From Bacteroidales bacterium (GTDB lineage: Bacteria > Bacteroidota > Bacteroidia > Bacteroidales > UBA10428), in contig JAFGSZ010000153.1 of the NCBI GenBank assembly GCA_016934395.1, positions 1 through 61,849 of the forward strand: DNA of 61,849 nt, read 5' to 3'. The translations under genes and the position numbers were made by a program. The notes under the pieces were generated by a model. That model was not told where the DNA came from. It saw nothing but the letters and a program-made list of their open reading frames with translations, and searched no databases. Shown in pieces: positions 53,495 to 61,849 of the stretch. The stretch's first letter is position 1; every line of letters starts with the position of its first letter.

Positions 53495-55717
53495 CTACTC
53501 GATTTCCTTCTGAGTGTGTGAATTAACAAACAGGATAGTACCCAGGTTAGTATATCCTGAGAATATTTTTGCGCCCTCATGTTTCAGATGGTCACCACGA
53601 AATCCTATCAGGGTTAATCCGGCATCACCAGATCTGGAATTAATAAGAGACCTGATATTGGTGTCGTCTTTTTCAGCAATTATTTCAATATTGTTAAATG
53701 TAACCGGCAGACGGCCGGAAATCACCAGATTTTTCATCAGGGTTTTTGTTTCCTCTTCTTTTTCGGGTTTACACACTTCAAAAATTTTTATGTTTGATTT
53801 TTTCCAGTCGGGATACCCGGAAATAATAAAACTTAACAAAATCATCAGGTTTGAATTTTCATGATCTATGGCCCTGATCCAGATATGTATGCCCTGGTTA
53901 AAATTTATTGGTCTTTGAGAGCTGGCCAGGATACAAATATCAAAATTACCGGCGTGCACCAGGGCATAATTTTCCACGATATCCGAAAGATTTTGAGGAT
54001 TTTCTTTATCAAATTCAAAAACCACCATATTATTTTCCATTCCGGATATCCCGGGTAATTGAATAGCCTGTGCTATTGCCGAGGTATATGAAGGTGATAT
54101 AATAGTATCGATGTACACATGATTTTCAACGTTTCCCGTTTTTTCAAGCAGCCGGTTAAACTCATGTAAAGATTGCTGGTAGGTGGCTTTTGAATAATAT
54201 CCCTGAATACGGTGAATATACGTGCCAAATCCATATTTATAAGAAATCCAGTTGAGCAGGTTAAATGCTGTATCGCGCTGAAAAGAATCTTCGGAAATAC
54301 AAATAGCGCTGGGACGCCACTCTTTTTTGGTTTTACTTTTACTTGATTTTTGCAGAAAAACCTGTAGATTCCTGTTGATCTGAAAAAGAGCGTTTGAGAA
54401 AATGGCTTCCAGACCTTTTCGGTTTTTATGATAAGTGGATATGTAGAGGTAAAGCGCAGAAATAAGTATCGTTGCAAAAAGGGCATACAGGGCATTAATT
54501 TTAAACATTACCCACACAGCCACTAAAAATCCGGTTAAGGAGATATACCATTTCGATTTGAAATAGGGCCGGTAGGCCGGAGAAGAGCCGAAGTGGTTTA
54601 AAAAAGAAATGAGGCTGAGCGCTCCGTAGGTAACCATAAAAAACATGGAAATAATTTCAGCAACAGCATTTACGCTGCCAAGTGCCACAAAAAGTAAAGC
54701 AATAGCAGAAGTTACCAGCGTGGCATTATAAGGTTCCCCATCCTTTTCGCGGCCTTTTGCCAGTATTTTATTTATTTTTTTTGAGGGGAACGACTGGTCA
54801 ACAGCCAGCGCCTGCAAAGTCCGGGGTGCCACCATAACCGAGCCAAGCGCTGAAGATAAGGTAGATGCGGCTAATCCTAAAGGAATAATAAAAGCCCCGC
54901 CCAGAGCAATGTTACGCATAATAAGCTGGTCGGCTAATAAATCATCGGGACTTGCCGAATAGGCAAGCTTCCATACTACAAACATATAAATAATCCCTCC
55001 TGTAATAGTTGCTGCTGTGGTACCGAATGGGATCGATTTAGACGGGTTCTTCAAATCTCCTGACAATCCAACGCCTGCAGTCATCCCTGTAAAAGCCGGA
55101 AAAACAATGGCAAAAACTTTAAAAAAATCATCAGAATTCCTGAACTGGTCGTTAAAAATAGAAAATCCGGATTCACCGGCGTATCCGGTTTTCCCAAGAA
55201 AAAACAGGATTAGGGAGATAAATAAAACGGCAATAACCAGATATAACGCTTTTACACCCATATTTGCCCCTCTTTTTGATATCAGGAAGGCCAGAATTAG
55301 CATAGAAGGAATGCTGATAACCTGCCGGGGCAAATCAATAAAGTATACTTCGCTAAAATAATTAAAAACAGGTTCAAAGGCTTCGGTAAATGCAATAATG
55401 TAAAAAGCCACGCTGATAGCCTGAGAAAGATACAGGGCCATACCAATTGTGGCTCCGATATTTAAACCGAAAGAACGGGAAATAATAAAATATTCACCCC
55501 CACCCTCTACCCTTTTGTTGGTGGCAATTTCAGAAATAGCAAGTGCGGTAGGAATAGTTACCAGGTGCCCTAAAAGAATGATTAAAATAACTCCCCAGAA
55601 ACCTAATGTGCCAACCGCATAACCGAAGCGTAAAAAAAGTATAGCCCCTAAAATGGTGGATATGGCAGTAAAAAAAACGGGAGCAGTACCAAATCTTTTT
55701 TCAATATTCGAAATCAT
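53495..55717 (-). CDS. APC-superfamily transporter with cytosolic C-terminal domain (SLC12-like)
   Basis: The 740-residue protein has about 12 hydrophobic helices in residues 10-420. Helix 1 reads AISTILGAILFLRFGYAVG, as in cation-chloride co-transporters (SLC12-like) rather than typical amino acid permeases, and GGGEYFIISRSFG is also of that group. A soluble C-terminal region of about 270 residues (LNWISYKYGFGTYIHRIQGYYSK, then a TLIGFRG end) resembles the SLC12 regulatory tail. Ion specificity (Na, K, Cl) is uncertain. It lies beside trkH and mscS genes. Confidence 0.85.
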   Translation of the reverse strand: MISNIEKRFGTAPVFFTAISTILGAILFLRFGYAVGTLGFWGVILIILLGHLVTIPTALAISEIATNKRVEGGGEYFIISRSFGLNIGATIGMALYLSQAISVAFYIIAFTEAFEPVFNYFSEVYFIDLPRQVISIPSMLILAFLISKRGANMGVKALYLVIAVLFISLILFFLGKTGYAGESGFSIFNDQFRNSDDFFKVFAIVFPAFTGMTAGVGLSGDLKNPSKSIPFGTTAATITGGIIYMFVVWKLAYSASPDDLLADQLIMRNIALGGAFIIPLGLAASTLSSALGSVMVAPRTLQALAVDQSFPSKKINKILAKGREKDGEPYNATLVTSAIALLFVALGSVNAVAEIISMFFMVTYGALSLISFLNHFGSSPAYRPYFKSKWYISLTGFLVAVWVMFKINALYALFATILISALYLYISTYHKNRKGLEAIFSNALFQINRNLQVFLQKSSKSKTKKEWRPSAICISEDSFQRDTAFNLLNWISYKYGFGTYIHRIQGYYSKATYQQSLHEFNRLLEKTGNVENHVYIDTIISPSYTSAIAQAIQLPGISGMENNMVVFEFDKENPQNLSDIVENYALVHAGNFDICILASSQRPINFNQGIHIWIRAIDHENSNLMILLSFIISGYPDWKKSNIKIFEVCKPEKEEETKTLMKNLVISGRLPVTFNNIEIIAEKDDTNIRSLINSRSGDAGLTLIGFRGDHLKHEGAKIFSGYTNLGTILFVNSHTQKEIE

Positions 55718-55929
55718 ACACTGGTATTATTGAAACCGGTTTCCGGGATTTTGTTATAATATTCTTTCCGCCTAAGTCTTTTGACGTAAAATTTACAAAA
55801 AGTCACTTAACAAAAAAAGGATTATATTATTCTTTGAAATGCTGATATCACATATATTCTTAAATGAATAAAAGTTCCCGGTGTTTTATTAAAAAATAAA
55901 AGACAACCTATACCTCAAAATTTCCCGGG

Positions 55930-56808
55930 TTATTTTTCTTTACCGGCATATTCAACCTTAACCGGAAACGGTTTGGTAACATCACCGGTATAAATTGTTG
56001 TATGCGGAAAGGGAATCTCAATTCCTTCTTCATCAAAGGTTTTCTTTATGGTTTGAAAAATACTGTTTTTCGTCTTTACAAAATTTGGTTTTTCAAACCA
56101 CACCCCTAATAGTATTTCTATGCCGCTGTCGCCAAAATTCTGAAATAATATAAGGGGTTCCGGCTCATCAAGACAAAGGGGTTCTTCGGCACAAATTTTT
56201 TTCAGAATATTCATAACTTTTCCCAGGTCTTCTTTATAGGCCACACTTAGATTAATTTCCATACGACGGATAGGAAAGCGTGTAATATTGGTAACTTCTG
56301 TGCTGATAATTGTAAGATTCGGGATGCGGATAAGAAGGTTATCCAGGGTTTTTAATTTTATCGACAGCAAATCGATGGAATACACATGTCCAAGTTTATC
56401 ACCCACACGAATTAAATCACCAATTTCAAAGGACCGTTCAGAGATAAGAAACAATCCGCTGATGGCGTTCCCAATGCTGGTTTGCGAAGCGATACCGACT
56501 ACTATACCCAACACTCCTGCTGCTCCAAGAAGTGTAGTAATTTTTATGCCCAACTCAGTAAATACCAGAAATCCTATAATAAATACCCCGCTGTAAACAA
56601 TCCCTTTATTCATAAGCATTTTGGATTGCTTACTCATATTCTTCCAAAATAATCTTCGTATAATAAAGGCCAGCAACTGGACCATTATGTAACCGATAAC
56701 AATAGTTAGTAATACATTTCTTGCTGTAGCCCAGGTTTCGGGTGAAATATTTTTAAAAAAGTCAACATTCATAGAGGGTAAAATTTGCAGTTTTACAATA
56801 AAATTCAT
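55930..56808 (-). CDS. MscS-family mechanosensitive channel
   Basis: The 292-residue protein has three hydrophobic segments in the first 120 residues and the pore helix GAAGVLGIVVGIASQTSIGNAISGLFL, in which the glycine-alanine pattern of MscS is visible. The beta domain and C-terminal alpha-beta domain follow (ISERSFEIGDLIRVGDKLG, IRIPNLTIISTEVTNITR). It opens on membrane tension to release solutes at hypo-osmotic shock. An alternative ATG at 56772 would cut 12 residues. It lies 43 bp after the DUF432 gene, the likely operon partner. Confidence 0.92.
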   Translation of the reverse strand: MNFIVKLQILPSMNVDFFKNISPETWATARNVLLTIVIGYIMVQLLAFIIRRLFWKNMSKQSKMLMNKGIVYSGVFIIGFLVFTELGIKITTLLGAAGVLGIVVGIASQTSIGNAISGLFLISERSFEIGDLIRVGDKLGHVYSIDLLSIKLKTLDNLLIRIPNLTIISTEVTNITRFPIRRMEINLSVAYKEDLGKVMNILKKICAEEPLCLDEPEPLILFQNFGDSGIEILLGVWFEKPNFVKTKNSIFQTIKKTFDEEGIEIPFPHTTIYTGDVTKPFPVKVEYAGKEK

Positions 56809-56851
56809 TCAATTCCCGTCACTTTATATATTCAGTAATGTGTGGATTATT

Positions 56852-57643
56852 CTAATATTGAGTTATTGTTTTAATGAAATAGAAACCACGGTTCAGAATA
56901 TTTTTTCTGGCTGTTTCTCGTGGCGAATTAATGCGACGTAATTTTTCATTGGAAAAAGGTTTGCTACCCGAAAAAGTAATATCACTTGCCCTGTCTTCGC
57001 CTTTAAACTTTACCTTAACTTCATTTGTAAATAACTGAACTTCGTTAGTATATAAATCAAGTTGTTCTACATGCAGGGCCAACCGCTGAAAATTAAGTAT
57101 CTCATTTGATTCATTGATTATTTGCAACGGACACATGGCCTCGTAACTAAGTATCTTTTCCGTGTCTTTTATTGTTTGAACAGGATTATTTAACGAATAT
57201 GCAGGTATTCCTATATCTGGTTCTCCAAACCAGGTATTTGATAATTCCACGCTTGAAAAATCGGATATTAAGTTTTCATAGCGATGGCTTCCTGCAAATA
57301 GTTGTATCCATAAAGGTATTTGAACAAAAAGCTGAATATTTGTGCCCGGCATAATCTGAAAATTGCTTTCAGGTCTTAAAACCAAGGGTTTATCGGGTAA
57401 AGCAGGTACCAAATAAAGCATCACCTTTTCAGTAATAAATTTATCCCAATCCAACGTTGATTCCGGAATACAACGCTCTATTGAGAAACCGGTGCCTGTC
57501 TCTGGTAAAATGGATTTTTGGATATTCCATACATTTTTTTTTCTTATCAGTTTAAACTGGCGGTTACCTATGTGCCAACGGTAACAAGTATCTTCTTCTA
57601 TTTTAGACTTTATCCATAACCCAGTTTTCGTTTGTTCATCCAT
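56852..57643 (-). CDS. DUF432-like protein next to mscS
   Basis: The 263-residue protein has the look of DUF432 (VPALPDKPLVLRPESNFQIMPG, IPLWIQLFA, WFGEPDIGIPAY), a family of archaeal and bacterial proteins of unknown function. It is predicted to be soluble and has no signal. It directly precedes mscS on the same strand, so a role tied to the channel or osmotic response is plausible. Family call is moderate; it rests on pattern memory. Confidence 0.65.
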   Translation of the reverse strand: MDEQTKTGLWIKSKIEEDTCYRWHIGNRQFKLIRKKNVWNIQKSILPETGTGFSIERCIPESTLDWDKFITEKVMLYLVPALPDKPLVLRPESNFQIMPGTNIQLFVQIPLWIQLFAGSHRYENLISDFSSVELSNTWFGEPDIGIPAYSLNNPVQTIKDTEKILSYEAMCPLQIINESNEILNFQRLALHVEQLDLYTNEVQLFTNEVKVKFKGEDRASDITFSGSKPFSNEKLRRINSPRETARKNILNRGFYFIKTITQY

Positions 57644-58062
57644 ATCCAGATAATATTAGATCATTACGATTAATTTACAAAAATATCAGCAGCCTTGAAA
57701 TTATAGAATTAAATGGACAATTACAATCAGAATAATTTCTGTCTTCAGTAGATTTTAAATTTCAGAAATTGCTACTTTAAAAATTCCCGGCCTGTTTATA
57801 TAAAATACATTCTATAGATAACAGAAAATTATAAAATAGATTTCTTAATTGGGATTAGAATATTATACATCCAAGGTTAAACCTGAGACGATCAAAAAAC
57901 TCTATAATATAACAAAGATGTATTTGAAGGAAATCAAATACTTTGCAACATTTTAAATACGCAAAATGGTATAGAAAAGCAATCTATTACCGAAATATTT
58001 TCGAACACCCGGAAGGAGAATAATTTTTCTCCGCCAGAACTAAAAAATGAATACCCGCAAAC
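57644..58062. other. Intergenic region upstream of the DUF432-mscS genes
   Basis: AT-rich, no gene. A -7-like box for the DUF432 gene is listed separately. Confidence 0.4.
57678..57685 (-). promoter_or_regulatory. Candidate -7 box for the DUF432-mscS pair
   Basis: On the minus strand it reads TATTTTTG, a match to TAnnTTTG, 34 bp upstream of the DUF432 start. No firm -33 box was seen. Confidence 0.35.
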
Positions 58063-58251
58063 TTATTTTACTCCGTTTAATTCTTTTTCGGCCTGCAGCC
58101 AGTCAGATTCTGCATTTCCCGGAGTACCTTTATTAATTCTTGATTCGTAAATTTTTTGAGCCAGCTTACGAACATGTTCTTCCGTGATTTTCTTTTTACC
58201 GGTGGCAGAACTTTTTACCTTAGAAGTTGGACTTGCCTTTTTAGTACCCAT
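58063..58251 (-). CDS. DUF2934-type small protein
   Basis: The 62-residue protein has a Lys/Ser/Thr-rich N-terminus (KKASPTSKVKSSATGKKK) and a C-terminal DUF2934 core: HVRKLAQKIYESRINKGTPGNAESDWLQAEKELN. The conserved DWLQAE motif is intact. Function unknown; such proteins occur in many bacteria and are often encoded near stress genes. It is the last coding element of a minus-strand pair with the 45-residue frame at 58332. Confidence 0.8.
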   Translation of the reverse strand: MGTKKASPTSKVKSSATGKKKITEEHVRKLAQKIYESRINKGTPGNAESDWLQAEKELNGVK

Positions 58252-58331
58252 GTGTTTTAGTTATTAAATTATTCACTGGAGAAGATAACAAGACTGACTT
58301 TAATAAACCCAATACGAAAAAAAATGTTCAA

Positions 58332-58469
58332 TTAATACGAAAAATTGGAATTATAATCCTCCTCATCATCCTCTTCAAACTTGTTCCGATACTTAATCTT
58401 ATTTTCTTTGTTCATCTTAGGATTTCGGTTTTTCCTTTCTTCCTGATTTTTCTTAAATGTACGTGCCAT
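58332..58469 (-). CDS. Tiny charged protein of 45 residues
   Basis: From the ATG at 58467-58469, a short frame encodes a Lys/Asn/Arg-rich N-terminal part (MARTFKKNQEERKNRNPKM) and an acidic C-terminal part (FEEDDEEDYNSN). The composition is like small ribosome- or nucleic-acid-associated proteins. A GGA lies 2 bp before the start, too close for a standard ribosome site. It lies 80 bp upstream of the DUF2934 gene on the same strand. I do not recognise it; reality is probable but not proven. Confidence 0.45.
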   Translation of the reverse strand: MARTFKKNQEERKNRNPKMNKENKIKYRNKFEEDDEEDYNSNFSY

Positions 58470-58970
58470 TCCAAATTAAATTTAAGATATTCATTAAATT
58501 TTTAATATGTATAATCAATATTAACTATTAATAATTAATTTTCTGAATTAAATTAGAAATCGTGTACCCTAAGGTCAACCGTGCAGAATAAAATAGTGGG
58601 AGTTTGAAATGAAAAAATATATCCCGGAGTAAGCCCGGGTTTAAATGACTAATATTTGAATAAGCAAACATTCTGAATTGTATTAAAACAAAATAGCGCT
58701 ATTTTTTTTGAAGTATATTTTTAAAATTATAATCCTTTAAAATGATCAGATCATTTTTACAAAAAAAATAAATTTTCTTAAATAAAAGTATAAAAATCCG
58801 TTTAAATTTCATATAAACTTTTCTAACAAATTCTGCTGATTTTTTAATAAAAACAACAATTAATTGTTTATCGGATTTTGAATAAATAAATTTGTTTTCT
58901 TTGAAATAATATTAACGACTGTATATGTTCATATATTTTAGAAATATTTTTTTCAATTATTTATTGCACG
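58470..58970. other. Intergenic region upstream of the histidine kinase gene
   Basis: AT-rich and gene-free. The only signal noted is a candidate promoter near 58864-58894. Confidence 0.45.
58864..58894 (+). promoter_or_regulatory. Candidate promoter of the histidine kinase gene
   Basis: TTG (58864-58866) and TAAATTTG (58887-58894) are spaced 20 nt apart, matching the -33/-7 elements of Bacteroidota. It lies about 75 bp before the ATG at 58971. Confidence 0.45.
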
Positions 58971-59987
58971 ATGAATTTGAATGAATTATCTTCTGCCAAA
59001 ACCATAAATATACTTTCATCTTTTATAAGCAGTGCACCCTATGGTATTATTGCAATTGATGTTGACGGTAATATTATTATTTCAAATAAACTCACTGTAC
59101 AATATCTCAATTTGAATTGTGATTATAAAGAGATTACTAAAAAACATATATTGGAATGTGTTCGGGAAATACCTGTGATTGAGCAAAAACTACGCTTATG
59201 TCTGTCGAAAGAAAGAAAAGCGTTTAATGTAGAAGCAATTCCATTAAACGGTAAATATTTATCCTTCAGGGGAAGAATTATTCAAAATGGTTTTGTAATT
59301 ACCATTGAAAATATTACCCGGCTTAAAGAAATGGAATCGGCCAATTTGAATGCTATGATTGAAATTCAGGAGCAGGAACAAAACCGGTTGGCCAAAGAAA
59401 TTCACGATGGCCTCGGTCCTTTGCTTTCTACAGTAAAACTGAATTTAGAGGCAGCACTTTCTGATCTCGAAAATGATGAAAAATCCAGCAGCGTTGAAAA
59501 ATTACAAACAGCAATTCAACTTATAGATTCACTGGCTACCGAAATGCGCAGCATTTCGCATGCACTGATGCCCGCTGTTCTGGAAGATTTTGGATTAGTA
59601 GAAGCTCTCGAAAACCTGTGCGCTAAAATTAACAAAACAAATAAAATACATATTAACTTTTTAAATACAGGTATAAATGATCGTTTCGACAGAATTATTG
59701 AACTGGGACTTTACAGAATTTGCCAGGAATTGATTAATAATGCTCTTAAACATTCAAATGCCACAATAATAAATGTTCAACTTATACAACGCACTGATGG
59801 TGTTGTTTTAATGGTTGAAGATAATGGCCGGGGATTTGATATCCAAACTGTGAAAGAACAACAACCCGGTATAGGTTTAAAAAATATCGAATCGCGAATT
59901 ACTGCCATTGGCGGGGAGTTTTATATTGATTCATCCGAAGGTAAAGGGGTGACAGCCACCGTGGAAATTCCAAATCTTGAAAACTAA
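58971..59987 (+). CDS. Cytosolic PAS-domain sensor histidine kinase (NarX-type HisKA_3)
   Basis: The 338-residue protein has a PAS-like domain at about 10-118 (GIIAIDVDGNIIISNKLTVQYL), then a dimerisation helix pair with His145 in AKEIHDGLGP. The catalytic domain follows, with ICQELINNALKHSNAT (N box), MVEDNGRGFD (G1) and GIGLKNIESRI (G2). There is no membrane segment, so it should sense a cytosolic signal such as a redox state, metabolite or gas. It forms a two-component pair with the response regulator 41 bp downstream. Confidence 0.93.
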   Translation: MNLNELSSAKTINILSSFISSAPYGIIAIDVDGNIIISNKLTVQYLNLNCDYKEITKKHILECVREIPVIEQKLRLCLSKERKAFNVEAIPLNGKYLSFRGRIIQNGFVITIENITRLKEMESANLNAMIEIQEQEQNRLAKEIHDGLGPLLSTVKLNLEAALSDLENDEKSSSVEKLQTAIQLIDSLATEMRSISHALMPAVLEDFGLVEALENLCAKINKTNKIHINFLNTGINDRFDRIIELGLYRICQELINNALKHSNATIINVQLIQRTDGVVLMVEDNGRGFDIQTVKEQQPGIGLKNIESRITAIGGEFYIDSSEGKGVTATVEIPNLEN

Positions 59988-60028
59988 AATCTTAAAACTG
60001 CTGTTTAACAAGTCTCAATATTTTAATA

Positions 60029-60679
60029 ATGGATAAAATAAAAGTACTAATTGCAGATGATCATAAAATTTTCAGGGATGGAATCAAAGCATTACTGGAA
60101 AAAGTAAAAGATATTGAAGTAGTTTGTGAAGCTGAAAACGGTGATGAAGTGCTGCTCCGGCTTGAATCGAATGAAGTAAATGTTATTCTTATGGACATTG
60201 ACATGGGAACAACAAATGGCTTTGATACAGCTGTAAAAGTTAAAAAGCAGTTTCCCGACTGTAATATTTTAGTTCTTTCCATGCATGGAGACCACAACTA
60301 CATTATTAAAATGCTTGAAGCAGGCGCTATAGGATATATACTTAAAAATGCAGGTAAAGAAGAATTGCTTACCGCCATTCGGAGTGTAGCCGGCGGGGAC
60401 AGCTATTTCAGTAAAGAAGTATCCTCAAGGTTAATCGAACAAATAAACCGGCCACAATCATCATATAAAAAGAAAGACAAAGATGTTCCGCTCACCGAAA
60501 GAGAAATTGAGATCCTAAGGCTGATTTCACAGGAATATTCAAATCCTGAAATTGCAGAAGAATTATTTATAAGTATCCGCACTGTTGATACACATCGAAG
60601 AAACCTGCTTGACAAGCTGGGAGTTAAAAATACAGCAGGCCTTGTAAAATATGCAATAAAAAAAGGCATCATCGATTAA
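60029..60679 (+). CDS. LuxR/NarL-family response regulator
   Basis: The 216-residue protein has a receiver domain with acidic residues Asp10 and Asp11, phosphorylation site Asp56 (LMDIDMG) and Lys near LKNAGK. The C-terminal LuxR HTH is LTEREIEILRLISQEYSNPEIAEELFISIRTVDTHRRN, followed by LLDKLGVKNTAGLVKYA. It is the expected partner of the preceding NarX-type kinase and would activate or repress target genes after phosphorylation. Confidence 0.95.
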   Translation: MDKIKVLIADDHKIFRDGIKALLEKVKDIEVVCEAENGDEVLLRLESNEVNVILMDIDMGTTNGFDTAVKVKKQFPDCNILVLSMHGDHNYIIKMLEAGAIGYILKNAGKEELLTAIRSVAGGDSYFSKEVSSRLIEQINRPQSSYKKKDKDVPLTEREIEILRLISQEYSNPEIAEELFISIRTVDTHRRNLLDKLGVKNTAGLVKYAIKKGIID

Positions 60680-60935
60680 GCACTTATTTTATAAGATTTA
60701 ATATCACTCAACCCCTATAGAACTATTAATGTATAATATAGTATATTACATTTATTCATCTAGGTAATTTACCTATACCATTTCCTGTGTAATTCTTGCG
60801 CTTAACTGCGTAAAAGTATCCTGAACTAAGTAAAATGTCTGTCGGTTAAAATACGGCTTTTTACGGTTTATGCGGAGATATTTTCAATATACATTTACTT
60901 CTTTATTCAAACCTGTAATAAATAGTATTGCTATT

Positions 60936-61511
60936 ATGAAAAATGCTGCCGTTTTAATGGTTTCCGACGAACAGTTAGTAAACGAATATTTAAGTGGGAA
61001 TAATAACAGTCTTGGAAAGATTTATACCCGGTATTTTAAAAAGGTATATTATAAATGTTTCTCATTTACTAAAAATACTGATGAAGCTTATGATATGGCC
61101 CAGGATATTCTTATGAAAGTATTTAAAAATATTCATTCCTTCAGGGGGCAATCCAGGTTTTCTACATGGTTGTATGCGGTTACTAGCAATCATTGTATTG
61201 CGTATACAAGCAAAAATAAAAATTTGCATATGGAAGAAATTGGCAGCCATCATCAGTTGTACGATGATTATATGGATATGGAAGAAAGAACTTTATCTGA
61301 GCAGAAAGAATTGATAATTGATACGCTTTTAAATGAAATTTCAGACTCAGATAAAAGAATGCTTACTAAAAAATACCAGGAGAACTATTCCATTAAACAA
61401 TTACAGGATGAATTCAACCTGTCTGCAAGCGCCGTAAAAATGCGGCTCCAGCGGGCAAGACAAAGGATTGGTAAATTATATGATATACAAACTGATTGTA
61501 TTTCAAACTAA
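60936..61511 (+). CDS. ECF-type RNA polymerase sigma factor
   Basis: The ATG at 60936 is preferred (MKNAAVLMVSDEQLVNEYLSG), giving 191 residues; a longer frame begins at 60870. Region 2 (GKIYTRYFKKVYYKCFSFTKNTDEAYDMAQDILMKVFKNI, FRGQSRFSTWLYAVTSNHCI) and region 4 (DSDKRMLTKKYQENYSIKQLQDEFNLSASAVKMRLQRARQRI) are both clear. No anti-sigma gene is adjacent, and the regulated genes are unknown. It could work with the kinase-regulator pair upstream, but that is only suggested by position. Confidence 0.93.
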   Translation: MKNAAVLMVSDEQLVNEYLSGNNNSLGKIYTRYFKKVYYKCFSFTKNTDEAYDMAQDILMKVFKNIHSFRGQSRFSTWLYAVTSNHCIAYTSKNKNLHMEEIGSHHQLYDDYMDMEERTLSEQKELIIDTLLNEISDSDKRMLTKKYQENYSIKQLQDEFNLSASAVKMRLQRARQRIGKLYDIQTDCISN

Positions 61512-61568
61512 CACTTTTATTGCAAAAGAGCAGGGTACATTTCTGTAAAAAACTTTCAAAAAAAGGAA

Positions 61569-61597
61569 AAAGGGTTAGACGCTTAATCTAACCCTTT
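61569..61597 (-). terminator. Terminator hairpin between the sigma factor and GIY-YIG genes
   Basis: AAAGGGTTAGA (61569-61579) and TCTAACCCTTT (61587-61597) pair perfectly over 11 bp around a 7-nt loop. On the minus strand it is followed by TTTCC and then a T-run, so it should end transcription coming from the GIY-YIG gene. Confidence 0.75.
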
Positions 61598-61689
61598 CGT
61601 ATTGGTGGGCACCACCGGGTTATTCACTTCGCTCATTAAGATGTACGTTCGAACCAGTGATGCTCTGCCCCCGGATACATTAATACGAT
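61598..61689 (-). other. Split tRNA-like sequence downstream of the GIY-YIG gene
   Basis: On the minus strand, ACTGG-TTCGAAC is a T-arm 5' half. After 27 extra bases (gtacatcttaatgagcg... to gaataa) CCGGT follows as its 3' half and then GGTGCCCACC, which looks like an acceptor end. A GCAGAGCATC stretch before it is D-arm-like. The pieces do not make a full tRNA, so this is a fragment or mosaic, not a functional tRNA. Confidence 0.5.
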
Positions 61690-61849
61690 CTATTTATTCG
61701 TCGTTTTGATAAGATCAATAATTCGTTGGCGGCTTCTCCACTTTTTAATTTGTCTTTCCCGTGCGTAAGCATCTTCTTTAGAACTATATGATTCTGTATA
61801 GACAACGCTCCAATCATTATATGTGCCGGTAAATCCCTTATGATTTGTG
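61690..61849 (-). CDS. GIY-YIG endonuclease family protein (5' end beyond window)
   Basis: The last 52 residues are visible: HKGFTGTYNDWSVVYTESYSSKEDAYARERQIKKWRSRQR and a short tail ending in IKTTNK before TAG at 61690-61692. The YARERQIKKW stretch is characteristic of the small UPF0213/YhbQ-type GIY-YIG proteins, with the Glu-containing helix intact. The N-terminal half with the GIY and YIG motifs lies past the right edge. A nuclease role in DNA repair or element mobility is possible. It is followed by a tRNA-like sequence and a terminator. Confidence 0.85.
   Translation of the reverse strand, partial: TNHKGFTGTYNDWSVVYTESYSSKEDAYARERQIKKWRSRQRIIDLIKTTNK

Noticed and set aside
61598-61689. 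Functional tRNA gene
   Set aside because: No complete acceptor, D and anticodon arms; only T-arm halves and an end-like piece can be drawn.

Overview
This AT-rich window (by eye well under 45% GC) comes from a chromosome of a member of the Bacteroidota. The evidence is the gene families (OmpP1/FadL proteins, patatin-barrel proteins, DUF1684, DUF1571, a Pif1-like helicase with an HRDC and C-terminal HTH), promoter-like TAnnTTTG boxes at -7, and a tRNA-Val(GAC) without an encoded CCA. I cannot fix the order from sequence alone; a marine or sediment Marinilabiliales/Bacteroidales-type organism would fit. Both ends are cut inside genes: a GNAT acetyltransferase on the left and a GIY-YIG nuclease on the right.

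Layout. 1-4100: GNAT fragment, then a two-gene operon of a secreted M1 peptidase and a serine hydrolase, ending at a nested palindrome. 4234-11308: a TetR-controlled RND efflux operon (tetR, tolC-like, adaptor, DUF1571/LysM protein, pump) with a palindromic operator. 11526-19781: a small membrane protein, a large helicase, exported superoxide dismutase, HisS, a WbuC-like cupin and an MFS transporter. 20011-28279: envelope proteins (FadL-like, Omp85-like, patatin-barrel) plus an amidohydrolase and a DUF1684 lipoprotein. 28495-35625: tRNA-Val followed by a heavy-metal CusCBA/Czc-type efflux operon with a His/Cys-rich leader gene and a DmeF-like cation diffusion facilitator. 35665-36284: STAS protein and a small basic protein.

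36668-40091 holds an unusual polyamine-type cluster: pyruvoyl-dependent arginine decarboxylase, a deoxyhypusine-synthase-like enzyme with a changed catalytic position, and a GNAT-nitrilase fusion. 40207-44983: universal stress protein, Na/Ca-type exchanger, DUF1801 protein, a decayed NTF2-like gene, then a LysE-type exporter coupled to an ATP-grasp ligase. 45041-47104: a DUF362 membrane protein bracketed by two degenerate ACCTTGTN repeat arrays. 47313-49630: a three-gene unit with an ECF sigma factor and a probable membrane partner. 49707-50990: a ComEC-like MBL hydrolase.

51303-57643 looks like an osmotic or ion-homeostasis neighbourhood: a HAMP sensor with no output domain joined to TrkH, an SLC12-like APC transporter, MscS and a DUF432 protein. 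58063-61849: two tiny charged proteins, a cytosolic histidine kinase/LuxR response regulator pair, a second ECF sigma factor, and a GIY-YIG nuclease gene followed by a split tRNA-like sequence. No CRISPR array, prophage, insertion sequence or rRNA was seen. The strongest candidates for new biology are the polyamine cluster, the ligase-exporter pair, the LysM-containing efflux operon and the GIY-YIG/tRNA-like element.
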